Source of the DNA: Streptomyces sp. KMM 9044
GTDB taxonomy: Bacteria > Actinomycetota > Actinomycetes > Streptomycetales > Streptomycetaceae
Assembly: GCF_024701375.2 (NCBI RefSeq)
Contig: NZ_CP113910.1
Location: 5,580,001 to 5,644,000, forward strand
Reading direction: 5' to 3'
DNA length: 64,000 nt
Within the stretch, counting starts at the first letter, position 1, and each line of letters opens with the position of its first letter. Below the pieces are notes generated by a model. The model saw nothing but the letters and a program-made list of their open reading frames with translations, was not told the DNA's origin and did not search any database. A program made the position numbers and the translations under genes. Below are positions 15,907 through 23,924 of this stretch, one piece after another.

Positions 15907-16707
15907 GTGTTGTACGGCGCGATGAAGGTCACCGTCGGAGGGTCGCTGAAGCTTGCCTTCAGACCCTGGGTGGAGGGCCTGGAGCACGTCCCCGCGGAAG
16001 GGCCCGCCATCCTGGCCAGCAACCACCTGTCGTTCTCCGACTCCTTCTTCCTGCCGGCCGTCCTCGACCGCAAGATCACCTTCATAGCCAAGGCCGAGTA
16101 CTTCACCACACCGGGGGTGAAGGGCCGGCTGACGGCCGCCTTCTTCAGGGGCGCGGGCCAGCTCCCGGTGGACCGCTCCGGCGCGCGCGGTGCCGGTGAG
16201 GCGGCGATCAGGAGCGGCATGGAGGTCCTCGGACGAGGCGAGCTGTTCGGCCTCTACCCCGAGGGTACGCGCTCGCCCGACGGCCGTCTCTACCGCGGCA
16301 AGCCGGGCGGCCTCGCGCGCGTGGCCCTCGCCACCGGCGCGCCCGTGCTCCCGGTCGCCATGATCGACACGGAGAAGGTCCAGCCGCCGGGAAAGGTCGT
16401 CCCGAAGTTGGTCCGGCCCGGCATACGCATCGGCAAGCCGCTGGAGTTCAGCCGCTACGAGGGCGTGGGGCACGACCGTTTCGTACTCCGTGCGGTGACC
16501 GACGAGGTCATGTACGAGATCATGAAGCTCTCCGGCCAGGAGTACGTGGACATGTACGCGACCGCCATGAAGCGGCAGCTCATGGAGGCGGCGAAGGCCG
16601 AGAAGGAGGCGGAGAAGGCCGCGAAGGCCGGGCTCTCCCGCGCCGGGAAGGCGGAGGAGGAGGCAGAGCGGGAACAGGCTGCCGAGCAGCGGTGGTCCGC
16701 CCCCTAA
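15907..16707 (+). CDS. 1-acyl-sn-glycerol-3-phosphate acyltransferase (PlsC family)
   Basis: 266-residue membrane-associated acyltransferase that makes phosphatidic acid from lysophosphatidic acid. It has the four PlsC blocks: NHLSFSD (catalytic H-X4-D near residue 38), the block around KAEYFTTPG, YPEGTRSPDG (glycerol-phosphate binding) and APVLPVAMI. The C-terminus after about residue 230 is a Lys/Glu/Ala-rich helix (AKAEKEAEKAAKAG), probably a coiled coil or surface tail. The start is GTG at 15907 (or the adjacent TTG at 15910), with AGGAAGG about 10 nt upstream. The histidine-kinase gene follows after 42 bp. No hydrophobic anchor is evident, so membrane contact is probably peripheral. Confidence 0.9.
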   Translation: MLYGAMKVTVGGSLKLAFRPWVEGLEHVPAEGPAILASNHLSFSDSFFLPAVLDRKITFIAKAEYFTTPGVKGRLTAAFFRGAGQLPVDRSGARGAGEAAIRSGMEVLGRGELFGLYPEGTRSPDGRLYRGKPGGLARVALATGAPVLPVAMIDTEKVQPPGKVVPKLVRPGIRIGKPLEFSRYEGVGHDRFVLRAVTDEVMYEIMKLSGQEYVDMYATAMKRQLMEAAKAEKEAEKAAKAGLSRAGKAEEEAEREQAAEQRWSAP

Positions 16708-16749
16708 GCGTGTGGACGGGGGCGGGCCCGGGGCGAAGGTGGGGAGGAC

Positions 16750-18000
16750 ATGCCCAGGCGCGAGAGAGTCACGAGGATATCGGTCGAGCAGCCGCTGTGG
16801 CGCGCGCTCGCCGGGTACCGGGTCCTCGCCACGGGGTACGCGATCGGCCTGTTCGCCACCGCCTACGAGCGGTTCGAGCGTCCCTGGCTGGCCGTGGCCT
16901 ACTTCGCCCTGCTGGCCGTGTGGACACTGGCCACCCTGCCCCGGGTCGCGAACGCCGACGGCTGCACCAAGCGCTTCCTCGCCGCCGACCTGACCGTCGC
17001 GCTCGCCGGCATCCTGCTCACCCCCGTCGCCGACGACCCGGCGCGGGTCGAGGCCGGCGGTCCGACGATGCCGTCGATATGGACCGCGGGCGCGGTGCTC
17101 GCCTTCGCGATCAAGGGTGGCTGGCGCTGGGCCGCCCTCGCTTCCACCCTGGTCGCCGTCGCCAACCTGATCGAGCGCGGCGGCCCCGCCCGGGACACCG
17201 TGCACAACGTGATCCTCGTCTGGGTCGCGTCCATCGCCATCGGCTACGTCGTCGAGGTCGCCCGCGCCTCCGAGCGCACCCTCGCCCGCGCCCTGGAGAT
17301 CGAGGCCGCGACCAGGGAGCGCGAGCGGCTCGCGCGGGACATCCACGACAGCGTGCTCCAGGTGCTCGCGATGGTGCAGCGGCGCGGCACGGTGCTCGGC
17401 GGCGAGGCGGCCGAGCTGGGCCGGATGGCCGGCGAGCAGGAAGTGGCGCTGCGCACCCTGGTCTCCGGTGGCCTGATACCCGTCCCCAGGGCGCCGCAGG
17501 ACTCGGCCGAAGCAGCCGCGGCACGGGCCGCGGACGAGACGCGGGACGACCCGGACGGCCCCGGCGACGACCCCGTCGACCTGCGTGCCCTGCTCGCCCC
17601 GTACGCCGGCGCCCTCGTCAGCCTCGCCGAACCCGGGGCACCGGTGCCGCTCGCTCCGGCCGCCGCCCGGGAGCTCACCGCCGCCGTCGGGGCCGCCCTG
17701 GACAACGTACGCAAACACGCGGGGGCACGCGCGCGCGCCTGGATCCTGGTCGAGGACGAGCCGGACGAGGTGATCGTCACCGTCCGCGACGACGGGCCCG
17801 GCATCCCCGAGGGCCGGCTCGCCCAGGCCGAGGGAGAGGGGCGGCTCGGGGTGGTCCTGTCGATCCGGGGGCGGCTGAGCGACCTCGGCGGCAGCGCGGA
17901 ACTGATCTCGGTACCCGGCCAGGGCACGGAGGTCGAGCTGAAGGTACCGAAGGACAGCGACGGCGAACGGGACGCACGGGGGAAGGCGGAACAGGGATGA
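16750..18000 (+). CDS. macS: Sensor histidine kinase MacS
   Basis: 416-residue membrane sensor kinase of the HisKA_3/NarX type. The N-terminal 160 residues hold about five hydrophobic segments (a PspC/DUF5931-like sensor), then a helix with ERLARDIHDSVLQV in which His199 is the phosphorylation site. The ATPase domain has its N-box near Asn319 (ALDNVRKHAG) and the G-box DDGPGIPEG. Its stop overlaps the macR start by 4 nt (ATGA). I recognise the pair as MacRS by gene order and composition; in S. coelicolor MacRS (sco2120/sco2121) is reported to affect aerial growth and actinorhodin and to control membrane-protein genes. The signal sensed is unknown. Confidence 0.85.
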   Translation: MPRRERVTRISVEQPLWRALAGYRVLATGYAIGLFATAYERFERPWLAVAYFALLAVWTLATLPRVANADGCTKRFLAADLTVALAGILLTPVADDPARVEAGGPTMPSIWTAGAVLAFAIKGGWRWAALASTLVAVANLIERGGPARDTVHNVILVWVASIAIGYVVEVARASERTLARALEIEAATRERERLARDIHDSVLQVLAMVQRRGTVLGGEAAELGRMAGEQEVALRTLVSGGLIPVPRAPQDSAEAAAARAADETRDDPDGPGDDPVDLRALLAPYAGALVSLAEPGAPVPLAPAAARELTAAVGAALDNVRKHAGARARAWILVEDEPDEVIVTVRDDGPGIPEGRLAQAEGEGRLGVVLSIRGRLSDLGGSAELISVPGQGTEVELKVPKDSDGERDARGKAEQG

Positions 18001-18716
18001 CGACGGACACTGCGGGGGGAGAGAGGGCAGACGGGGAACCCGGGGACGGGCGGGGCCCGGTGAGGGTGATGGTGGTCGACGACCACCCCATGTGGCGCGA
18101 CGCCGTCGCCCGGGACCTGTCCGAGTCCGGCTTCGAGGTGGTCGCCACCGCGGGCGACGGCGACCAGGCCGTGCGCCGAGCCAAGGCCGTGGCCCCCGAC
18201 GTCCTCGTCCTCGACCTGAACCTGCCCGGCAAGCCCGGCGTCCAGGTCTGCAAGGAGGTCGTCGCCGGGAATCCCGCGCTGCGGGTGCTGGTGCTCTCGG
18301 CGAGCGGCGAACACACCGACGTCCTGGAGGCGGTGAAGTCCGGGGCCACCGGCTATCTGCTGAAGTCCGCCTCCCCCCAGGACCTGCAGGACGCGGTGCG
18401 CCGTACGGCCGTCGGCGACCCGGTGTTCACCCCGGGCCTGGCCGGACTGGTCCTCGGTGAGTACCGCAGGCTGGCCTCCGACCCGGCGCCCGCCCCGGAG
18501 GGCGGCGCCTCCAGGGCACCCCGGCTGACCGGCCGGGAGACCGAGGTGCTGCGCCTGGTCGCCAAGGGCCTCAGCTACAAGCAGATCGCCGAACGGCTCG
18601 TCATCTCCCACCGCACGGTGCAGAACCACGTCCAGAACACCCTCGGCAAGCTCCAGCTGCACAACCGGGTGGAACTCGTCCGCTACGCCATCGAGCGAGG
18701 CCTCGACGACGAGTAG
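17997..18716 (+). CDS. macR: NarL/FixJ-type response regulator MacR
   Basis: 239-residue DNA-binding response regulator. The receiver domain (residues about 20-140) has acidic VVDDHPMWRD, the phosphoacceptor Asp73 in VLVLDLNLPG and the conserved Lys in LLKSAS. The LuxR-type HTH lies at the C-terminus (LTGRETEVLRLVAKGLSYKQ, then ISHRTVQNHVQNTL). The ATG at 17997 overlaps the macS stop (ATGA), so kinase and regulator are translationally coupled. The first 20 residues are a Gly/Glu-rich tail. No further gene follows on this strand for 185 bp, so macS-macR is a two-gene unit, possibly with plsC read-through. Confidence 0.88.
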   Translation: MTTDTAGGERADGEPGDGRGPVRVMVVDDHPMWRDAVARDLSESGFEVVATAGDGDQAVRRAKAVAPDVLVLDLNLPGKPGVQVCKEVVAGNPALRVLVLSASGEHTDVLEAVKSGATGYLLKSASPQDLQDAVRRTAVGDPVFTPGLAGLVLGEYRRLASDPAPAPEGGASRAPRLTGRETEVLRLVAKGLSYKQIAERLVISHRTVQNHVQNTLGKLQLHNRVELVRYAIERGLDDE

Positions 18717-18834
18717 CACCCGGCAAACCCTCTGAACCGTCCGGTGGTTGGGCTTTCCCGCCGGACCCGGCAGCCGGGGCCGAAACGCGCCGCTGCTGCC
18801 CCGTTCGGCCCAGGCGCATCCGCTCCCGGCCCCG

Positions 18835-18840
18835 TATATT
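18835..18840 (+). promoter_or_regulatory. Candidate -10 (TATATT) for the dehydrogenase gene
   Basis: TATATT stands out in the GC-rich region between macR and the D-2-hydroxyacid dehydrogenase, about 60 bp before the latter's start. No clear -35 was found. Confidence 0.4.
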
Positions 18841-18900
18841 CGCGGATGCGGCAGTCGTCGCGTACGGAAGCGTTCCCGGCACGACCCCCGGAGGGACCCT

Positions 18901-19896
18901 GTGGAGATCCTCGCGTTCGGTGTGCAGGCCGACGAGAAGCCCCTGATCGAGCGGGCCTTCCAAGGGCACCACGAGGTGCGAGGCCTGCATGTCTTCCTCA
19001 ACGAGGACACCGCGCCCATCGCGGCGGGCCACGAGGTGATCTCCACCAGCGTCAACTGCGACCTCGGCGCAGGTGTCCTGGAGAGCCTGGCGGCCGGCGG
19101 CACCCGGATGATCGCCCAGCGGTCCACCGGCTTCAACAACGTCGACCTGAAGACGGCCGAGCGGCTCGGCCTGACGGTCGCCCGGGTGTCTTACTACTCG
19201 CCCCACTCGGTCGCCGAGTTCGCCTGGGCCCTCGCCATGGCCGTCAACCGGCGGATCGTCCGTGCCTCCACCCGCACCCGTGACTTCGACTTCCGGCTCG
19301 ACGGGCTGATGGGCCGTGACATGCACGGCCGCACCGTCGGCGTCATCGGCACCGGCAAGATCGGTGAGGCCTTCACCCGGATCGCGCACGGCTTCGGCAT
19401 GCGGCTGCTCGGCTGGGACGTCGCCGAGAACCCCGCCTGCCGTGACCTCGGCATGACCTACGTCCCCAAGGAACAGCTGCTCGCCGAATCCGACCTGGTC
19501 AGCCTGCACGTTCCGCTGCTGCCGGAGACCCTCCACCTGATCGACGGCGCCGCCCTGCGGACAATGCGGGACGACGCCGTCCTGGTGAACTCCAGCCGCG
19601 GCGGACTCGTGGACACCGTCGCCCTCGTCGCCGAACTGCGGGCGGGCCGCTTCACCGGTGTCGGACTGGACGTGTACGAGGCGGAGGCGGGCCTGTTCTT
19701 CCTCGACAAGTCCCTGGAGGCCATCGAGGACGACACCCTGGCCCGCCTCGTCACCTTCCCGAACGTGCTGGTCACGTCCCACCAGGCGTACTACACCGTG
19801 GACGCCGTCGGCCAGATCATCGACACCACGGTGCGCAACGTCCTCGACTACACCGAGGGCCGCCGCTCGGAGAACGTCCTGGTCCCGCGCAGCTGA
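18901..19896 (+). CDS. D-2-hydroxyacid dehydrogenase (D-lactate dehydrogenase type)
   Basis: 331-residue NAD-dependent dehydrogenase, the usual length for LdhA, which reduces pyruvate to D-lactate. Features: a catalytic-domain RSTGFNNVDL near residue 80, the Rossmann motif GVIGTGKIG (about 150), the catalytic Arg in NSSRGGLVDT (about 235), the Glu in YEAEAGLFF and the C-terminal His in VTSHQAYYT. GTG at 18901 has GGAGGG about 6 nt upstream. Its 3' end overlaps the 3' end of the convergent anthranilate synthase by 49 bp. The substrate could be another 2-keto acid, but the YEAEAGLFF motif favours the D-LDH subgroup. Confidence 0.9.
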   Translation: MEILAFGVQADEKPLIERAFQGHHEVRGLHVFLNEDTAPIAAGHEVISTSVNCDLGAGVLESLAAGGTRMIAQRSTGFNNVDLKTAERLGLTVARVSYYSPHSVAEFAWALAMAVNRRIVRASTRTRDFDFRLDGLMGRDMHGRTVGVIGTGKIGEAFTRIAHGFGMRLLGWDVAENPACRDLGMTYVPKEQLLAESDLVSLHVPLLPETLHLIDGAALRTMRDDAVLVNSSRGGLVDTVALVAELRAGRFTGVGLDVYEAEAGLFFLDKSLEAIEDDTLARLVTFPNVLVTSHQAYYTVDAVGQIIDTTVRNVLDYTEGRRSENVLVPRS

Positions 19897-21755
19897 CCCG
19901 TCAGCTCGGCGACGATCGCCGCGCCGTTCAGGGTGAGCACCGACTCGGGGTGGAACTGCAGCGACGCGAACCGGGGTCCGCGCAGCGCGTGCACCTCGCC
20001 GTTCGCCGCGCGGCTCACCTCGACGCCGCGCGCCGCCAGCTCCGCCGCCGCTCCGTCGTCGCAGCGCGCGACGAAGCTGTTGTAGAAGCCGACCGTCTCC
20101 GGCCGCCCGAACAGGTCGATCTCCGTCTGCGTTCCCTGGTACGGCACCTCCTTGCGGACGGTCTCCAGACCCAGCTCGGCCGCGATCAGCTCGTGGCCGA
20201 GGCAGACACCGAGCACGCCGTGCCGGTTCTCCCCGACCACCGCGGCGGTCAGGCCGCGCAGGAACCGCATCCTCGGGTCGGCCGTGTCGGACGGGTCACC
20301 GGGGCCGGGACCCAGTACCACAGGCCCCTCGTGCCCGAGTACCGTCTTCCGGAGTCCGGGTTCGTCGTACCGCCGGACGGTGACCGTGAGCCCCGACGAG
20401 CGCAGCACATGCGCGAGCATCGCCGTGAAGGTGTCCTCCCCGTCGACGACCAGGGCGTGTCCCTCCAGCGCGGCCGACGGCTCCCGCATCCGCAGCCAGA
20501 ACGGGGCCAGTGAGGCCCGCCGCCCGTCCAGTGCCGCCCGCACCCGGGGGTCGTCCGCCAGCCGTGGCCGTACGGGCTCCTCGCGCGGTCCCCCGGGACG
20601 CACCCCCAGCGCGGCGAGCACCCCGGCCGCCTTCGCGTGGGTCTCGGCGACCTCGCCCGCCGGGTCCGAGCCCCGCACCAGCGTGGCGCCGACCGGCACC
20701 CGCAGCCGTCCGGCCGCGTCGATGTCGGCGGTGCGGATGAGGATGGGGGAGTCGAGGGTCTGGGCCCCACCCGCATCCCGGCCGAGCAGCGCCAGCGCCC
20801 CCGCGTAGTAACCACGCCCGGCACCGTCCGGCCCGAGGGACTCGTACCGCTCGATCACCCGGCAGGCGTTCTGCACCGGCGACCCCGTGACGGTCGCGGC
20901 GAACATGGTCTCCTTCAGTACCTCCCGCACATCCAGCGAGGACCGGCCGCGCAGCTCGTACTCCGTGTGCGCGAGGTGCGCCATCTCCTTCAGCCGGGGC
21001 CCGACCACGACACCGCCCATGTCGCCGACGGTGCACATCATCTTGAGTTCCTCGTCGACGACCATCGACAGCTCCTCGATCTCCTTGCCGTCGGCGAGGA
21101 ACTCCAGCAGATGCCCGGGGGTCGGCCCGTCGGCCGGGTACCGGTAGGTGCCGCTGATCGGGTTCATCACGACCGTCCCGCCGGACGCGCGCACATGCAC
21201 CTCGGGGCTCGCCCCGACCAGTGTCCGCCCTCCCGCCTCCTGCCCGGTGTGCACCACGAACGTCCAGTACGCGCCCCGTTCGCCCGTCAGCAGCCGCCGG
21301 AACAGCGCCAGCGCGTCGGCCCGCCCGAACCCGGGGACCTCCCCCTCGTACGTCCGCCGGATCACGAAGTTGGCACCCTCGCCCCGCCCGATCTCCTCCC
21401 GCAGCACCCGCCCGACGATTTCGGCGTACTCCTCGTCGCCGACGTCGAAGCCGCCGCCCTCCACCCGCACGTCGTGCGTGGGCAGCTGCGCCAGGGCCTC
21501 GGCGAGCGGGATCTCGTGGCGCTCCTCGGGGGTCAGCACCAGCAGGGGGGTGCCGTCGTCGCGCACGTCGAAACCGCGCTCCCGGATCTGCCGGAAGGGG
21601 ATGAGCGCCAGCCCTTCGTCGGGCAGGTCCGCCAGGCGGTCACGGGAGGTGACGGGGCCGAGCAGCAGTTCCACCACGGTGTCGTCGTGGCCGGGCGTGC
21701 GGCGGCGCAGCAGGGCGAACGGACGGGAATCGTCGAGCAGGTCGAGCAGGTTCAT
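19848..21755 (-). CDS. Fused anthranilate synthase (TrpE-TrpG, PhzE-like)
   Basis: 635-residue fusion of chorismate-using synthase and glutamine amidotransferase. Residues 1-400 are the TrpE-like domain (MNPISGTYRYP, then VREVLKETMFAATVTGSPV with GSP, and GRGYYAGALALLG). Residues 435-635 are the class I amidotransferase, with nucleophile Cys518 in GVCLGHE and LQFHPES supplying His-Glu. The N-terminus reads PFALLRRRTPG where classical TrpE has the Trp-binding LLES, so feedback inhibition may be absent, as in PhzE-like enzymes. A PhzE (ADIC synthase) role cannot be excluded, but a trp leader peptide and attenuator precede it, arguing for anthranilate and tryptophan. GAGGGA lies 9 nt before the ATG. 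It overlaps the convergent dehydrogenase at the 3' end. Confidence 0.88.
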   Translation of the reverse strand: MNLLDLLDDSRPFALLRRRTPGHDDTVVELLLGPVTSRDRLADLPDEGLALIPFRQIRERGFDVRDDGTPLLVLTPEERHEIPLAEALAQLPTHDVRVEGGGFDVGDEEYAEIVGRVLREEIGRGEGANFVIRRTYEGEVPGFGRADALALFRRLLTGERGAYWTFVVHTGQEAGGRTLVGASPEVHVRASGGTVVMNPISGTYRYPADGPTPGHLLEFLADGKEIEELSMVVDEELKMMCTVGDMGGVVVGPRLKEMAHLAHTEYELRGRSSLDVREVLKETMFAATVTGSPVQNACRVIERYESLGPDGAGRGYYAGALALLGRDAGGAQTLDSPILIRTADIDAAGRLRVPVGATLVRGSDPAGEVAETHAKAAGVLAALGVRPGGPREEPVRPRLADDPRVRAALDGRRASLAPFWLRMREPSAALEGHALVVDGEDTFTAMLAHVLRSSGLTVTVRRYDEPGLRKTVLGHEGPVVLGPGPGDPSDTADPRMRFLRGLTAAVVGENRHGVLGVCLGHELIAAELGLETVRKEVPYQGTQTEIDLFGRPETVGFYNSFVARCDDGAAAELAARGVEVSRAANGEVHALRGPRFASLQFHPESVLTLNGAAIVAELTGQLRGTRTFSERRPSV

Positions 21756-21815
21756 CGGTCGTGGTCCCTCGATAAGGGAGGGCCGGCCCGCGGGCGCCGC
21801 GCTGTCCGCGAACGC

Positions 21816-21842
21816 CGAAGGCCGCCCCTCGGGCGGCCTTCG
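21816..21842 (-). terminator. trp attenuator terminator hairpin
   Basis: A perfect 12-bp stem (21816-21827 with 21831-21842) and a 3-nt loop lie 27 nt after the trp leader-peptide stop and 60 nt before the anthranilate synthase start. The segment GGCCGCC in its 5' arm (complement at 21832-21838) can alternatively pair with GGCGGCC in the leader-peptide region (complement at 21875-21881). That gives a competing antiterminator, so the arrangement is a classical translation-coupled attenuator. Confidence 0.85.
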
Positions 21843-21868
21843 CGAAGTCTTGTGTACGCGCTACAAGA

Positions 21869-21925
21869 TCAGTGGGCCGCCGGAGAAGCGGGCCACCACC
21901 AGTTCCGGATCGAGTGCGCGAACAT
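21869..21925 (-). CDS. trpL: trp leader peptide with three consecutive Trp codons
   Basis: An 18-codon reading frame reads MFAHSIRNWWWPASPAAH and ends in TGA. Trp codons 9-11 (complement CCACCACCA at 21893-21901) are adjacent, which is very unlikely by chance and is the hallmark of Trp-controlled attenuation. A near-identical leader peptide is known upstream of trpE in Streptomyces venezuelae. Ribosome stalling at the Trp codons during Trp shortage would free the segment around 21875-21881 to form the antiterminator; fast translation would let the 12-bp terminator form. The distance from stop codon to terminator is 26 nt. Confidence 0.93.
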   Translation of the reverse strand: MFAHSIRNWWWPASPAAH

Positions 21926-22127
21926 GTCACGCACGCTACACGACGAGCATGCGCGACGTGGGCCGTTCCGTGTCGTTGCACACGATGTTCCCCGCCGGCG
22001 CGGAGGGTCCGCTCAGGACACTGCTCCAGACGAGCACCGTACGGTTGCTCCCCGCCGCCGCGGGGGCGTCGGGGTCTGCCGGCTCGAACCGGCCGGTCAG
22101 ATCTGTCTCACGGACCGAGCGCGGCGA

Positions 22128-22154
22128 TGGACAACCGAACCGACCGCGTACTCT
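22128..22154 (+). promoter_or_regulatory. Candidate promoter for the DAHP synthase (TGGACA / TACTCT)
   Basis: TGGACA at 22128-22133 and TACTCT at 22149-22154 have a 15-bp spacer. The -10 ends 7 nt before the GTG at 22162, predicting a leaderless mRNA. The promoter is divergent from the trp leader region. Confidence 0.5.
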
Positions 22155-22161
22155 TGGGCCC

Positions 22162-23517
22162 GTGACCGTGAACGCTGATCCTCGAAGCGTCGCCGCTCAG
22201 GCGACTTGGCGCAACCTGCCCGCGGCGCAGCAGCCCGAGTACCCGGATGCCGAGGCTCTGCGCGATGTGATCGCCGAGCTCGAAACGTATCCCCCGTTGG
22301 TGTTCGCCGGCGAGTGCGACCAGCTGCGCGCGCGTATGGCCGCGGTCGCCAAGGGAGAGGCGTTCCTCCTCCAGGGCGGCGACTGCGCCGAATCCTTCGG
22401 CGCGGTGTCCGCCGAGCACATCCGGGCCAAACTCCAGACCTTGCTCCAGATGGGCGCCGTCCTCACCTACGCCGCGTCCGTGCCCGTGGTGAAGGTGGGC
22501 CGGATCGCCGGCCAGTACTCCAAGCCGCGCTCCAAGTCGACCGAGACCCGCGACGGTGTGACGCTGCCCACCTACCGGGGCGACTCCGTCAACGGCTTCG
22601 ACTTCACCGAGGCCGCCCGCGTCCCGGACCCCGAGCGGCTGAAGCGGATGTACCACGCCTCGGCCTCCACGCTGAACCTGGTGCGCGCCTTCACCACCGG
22701 CGGTTACGCCGACCTGCGTCAGGTGCACGCCTGGAACCAGGACTTCGTGAAGTCGTCCCCGTCGGGCCAGCGCTACGAGCAGCTCGCCCGCGAGATCGAC
22801 AACGCGCTGAACTTCATGCAGGCCTGCGGGGCCGAGCCGGAGGAATTCAAGACCGTCGAGTTCTTCTCCTCGCACGAGGCGCTGCTGATGGACTACGAGT
22901 CGGCGCTGACCCGCGTCGACTCGCGCACCGGGCAGCTGTACGACGTCTCCGCGCACATGGTGTGGGTCGGCGAGCGCACCCGGCAGATGGACCACGCGCA
23001 CATCGAGTTCGCCTCGCGGATCCGCAACCCCCTCGGCATCAAGCTCGGCCCGACGACGACGGCCGAGGAGGCGCTGCAGTACATCGAGCGTCTCGACCCG
23101 GACCGCGAGCCCGGCCGGCTGACCTTCATCGTCCGCATGGGCGCGGACAAGATCCGCGACAAGCTGCCCGAGCTGGTCGAGAAGGTCGCCGCCTCCGGTA
23201 CCACCGTCGCCTGGGTGACCGACCCGATGCACGGCAACACCTTCGAGGCGGCCTCCGGCCACAAGACCCGCCGCTTCGACGACGTGCTCGACGAGGTGAA
23301 GGGCTTCTTCGAGGTCCACAAGGGGCTGGGCACCCACCCCGGCGGCATCCACGTGGAACTCACCGGCGACGACGTCACCGAGTGCGTGGGCGGCGGCGAC
23401 GAGATCTTCGTCGACGATCTGCACCAGCGCTACGAGACCGCCTGCGACCCGCGGCTCAACCGCAGCCAGTCGCTGGACCTGGCGTTCCTCGTCGCCGAGA
23501 TGTACCGGGACCAGTAA
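22162..23517 (+). CDS. Class II DAHP synthase (first step of the shikimate pathway)
   Basis: 451-residue 3-deoxy-D-arabino-heptulosonate 7-phosphate synthase, condensing phosphoenolpyruvate and erythrose-4-phosphate. The plant/actinobacterial class II type is clear: FLLQGGDCAESF near residue 75, VVKVGRIAGQYSKPRS, the phosphate-binding RMGADKIRDKLP, the metal His/Glu in DPMHGNT and GGIHVELTGDDVTEC. The length matches mycobacterial AroG. The GTG at 22162 is chosen for its fit to the -10 hexamer; a second GTG lies two codons later. It is divergent from the anthranilate synthase, placing the entry step of aromatic synthesis beside the tryptophan branch. A very strong terminator follows 24 bp after the stop. 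Confidence 0.94.
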   Translation: MTVNADPRSVAAQATWRNLPAAQQPEYPDAEALRDVIAELETYPPLVFAGECDQLRARMAAVAKGEAFLLQGGDCAESFGAVSAEHIRAKLQTLLQMGAVLTYAASVPVVKVGRIAGQYSKPRSKSTETRDGVTLPTYRGDSVNGFDFTEAARVPDPERLKRMYHASASTLNLVRAFTTGGYADLRQVHAWNQDFVKSSPSGQRYEQLAREIDNALNFMQACGAEPEEFKTVEFFSSHEALLMDYESALTRVDSRTGQLYDVSAHMVWVGERTRQMDHAHIEFASRIRNPLGIKLGPTTTAEEALQYIERLDPDREPGRLTFIVRMGADKIRDKLPELVEKVAASGTTVAWVTDPMHGNTFEAASGHKTRRFDDVLDEVKGFFEVHKGLGTHPGGIHVELTGDDVTECVGGGDEIFVDDLHQRYETACDPRLNRSQSLDLAFLVAEMYRDQ

Positions 23518-23541
23518 CATCGCTCAGCTGCGGGAACGGCA

Positions 23542-23587
23542 GGGGTGGGGCGCGGATCACACAGGGTCCGCGCCCCACCCCACTTTT
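23542..23587 (+). terminator. Strong intrinsic terminator after the DAHP synthase
   Basis: A 17-bp stem (23542-23558 with 23565-23581, one G-U pair) and a 6-nt loop are followed by ACTTTT. This is the best canonical terminator in the window. Confidence 0.9.
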
Positions 23588-23611
23588 CTGCCCTCCGGAC
23601 GACAGGTAAGG

Positions 23612-23630
23612 TTAGGTTAGCCTCACCGAT
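23612..23630 (+). promoter_or_regulatory. Iron box (DmdR/IdeR-type operator) upstream of bfd
   Basis: TTAGGTTAGCCTCACCGAT matches the 19-bp actinobacterial iron-box consensus TTAGGTTAGGCTCACCTAA at 16 positions. It lies about 50 bp before the bfd start, so Fe(II)-DmdR1 should repress bfd when iron is replete. Confidence 0.85.
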
Positions 23631-23678
23631 CAGGGGTCGGGATGGCGCGACCCAGTCCTACGTCGGGAGGTGAACCGC

Positions 23679-23906
23679 GTGTTCGTCTGCAGCTGCTTCG
23701 GGGTGACCGAGGAACAGGTGAGGATTCACGCGGACGCCGGGGCCTGCACTCCTCGGCAGATCGCCTCCGCCTGCAAGGCCGGCACCGACTGCGGCGGCTG
23801 CGTGCGGCGCATCCAGGCGCTGCTCGGCCGTGGCGCCTGCCCCCGCCGGCAGGTGGCCGACCAGGGCCGGCCGCCCCTCGTGGCGGAGCTGCCCGAAGCC
23901 GCGTAA
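23679..23906 (+). CDS. bfd: Bacterioferritin-associated ferredoxin (Bfd-like [2Fe-2S] protein)
   Basis: 75-residue iron-sulfur protein. The four cluster ligands are visible as C-x-C near the N-terminus (MFVCSCFG) and C-x2-C in DCGGC about 30 residues later, the Bfd spacing. In other bacteria Bfd donates electrons to bacterioferritin to release stored iron. GTG at 23679 follows GGGAGG by about 8 nt and is preferred over the GTG at 23670. It is convergent with bfr, whose stop lies 19 bp away, and has an iron box upstream, fitting induction under iron starvation. Confidence 0.88.
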   Translation: MFVCSCFGVTEEQVRIHADAGACTPRQIASACKAGTDCGGCVRRIQALLGRGACPRRQVADQGRPPLVAELPEAA

Positions 23907-23924
23907 GGCCTGTCGGCTGTCGGC

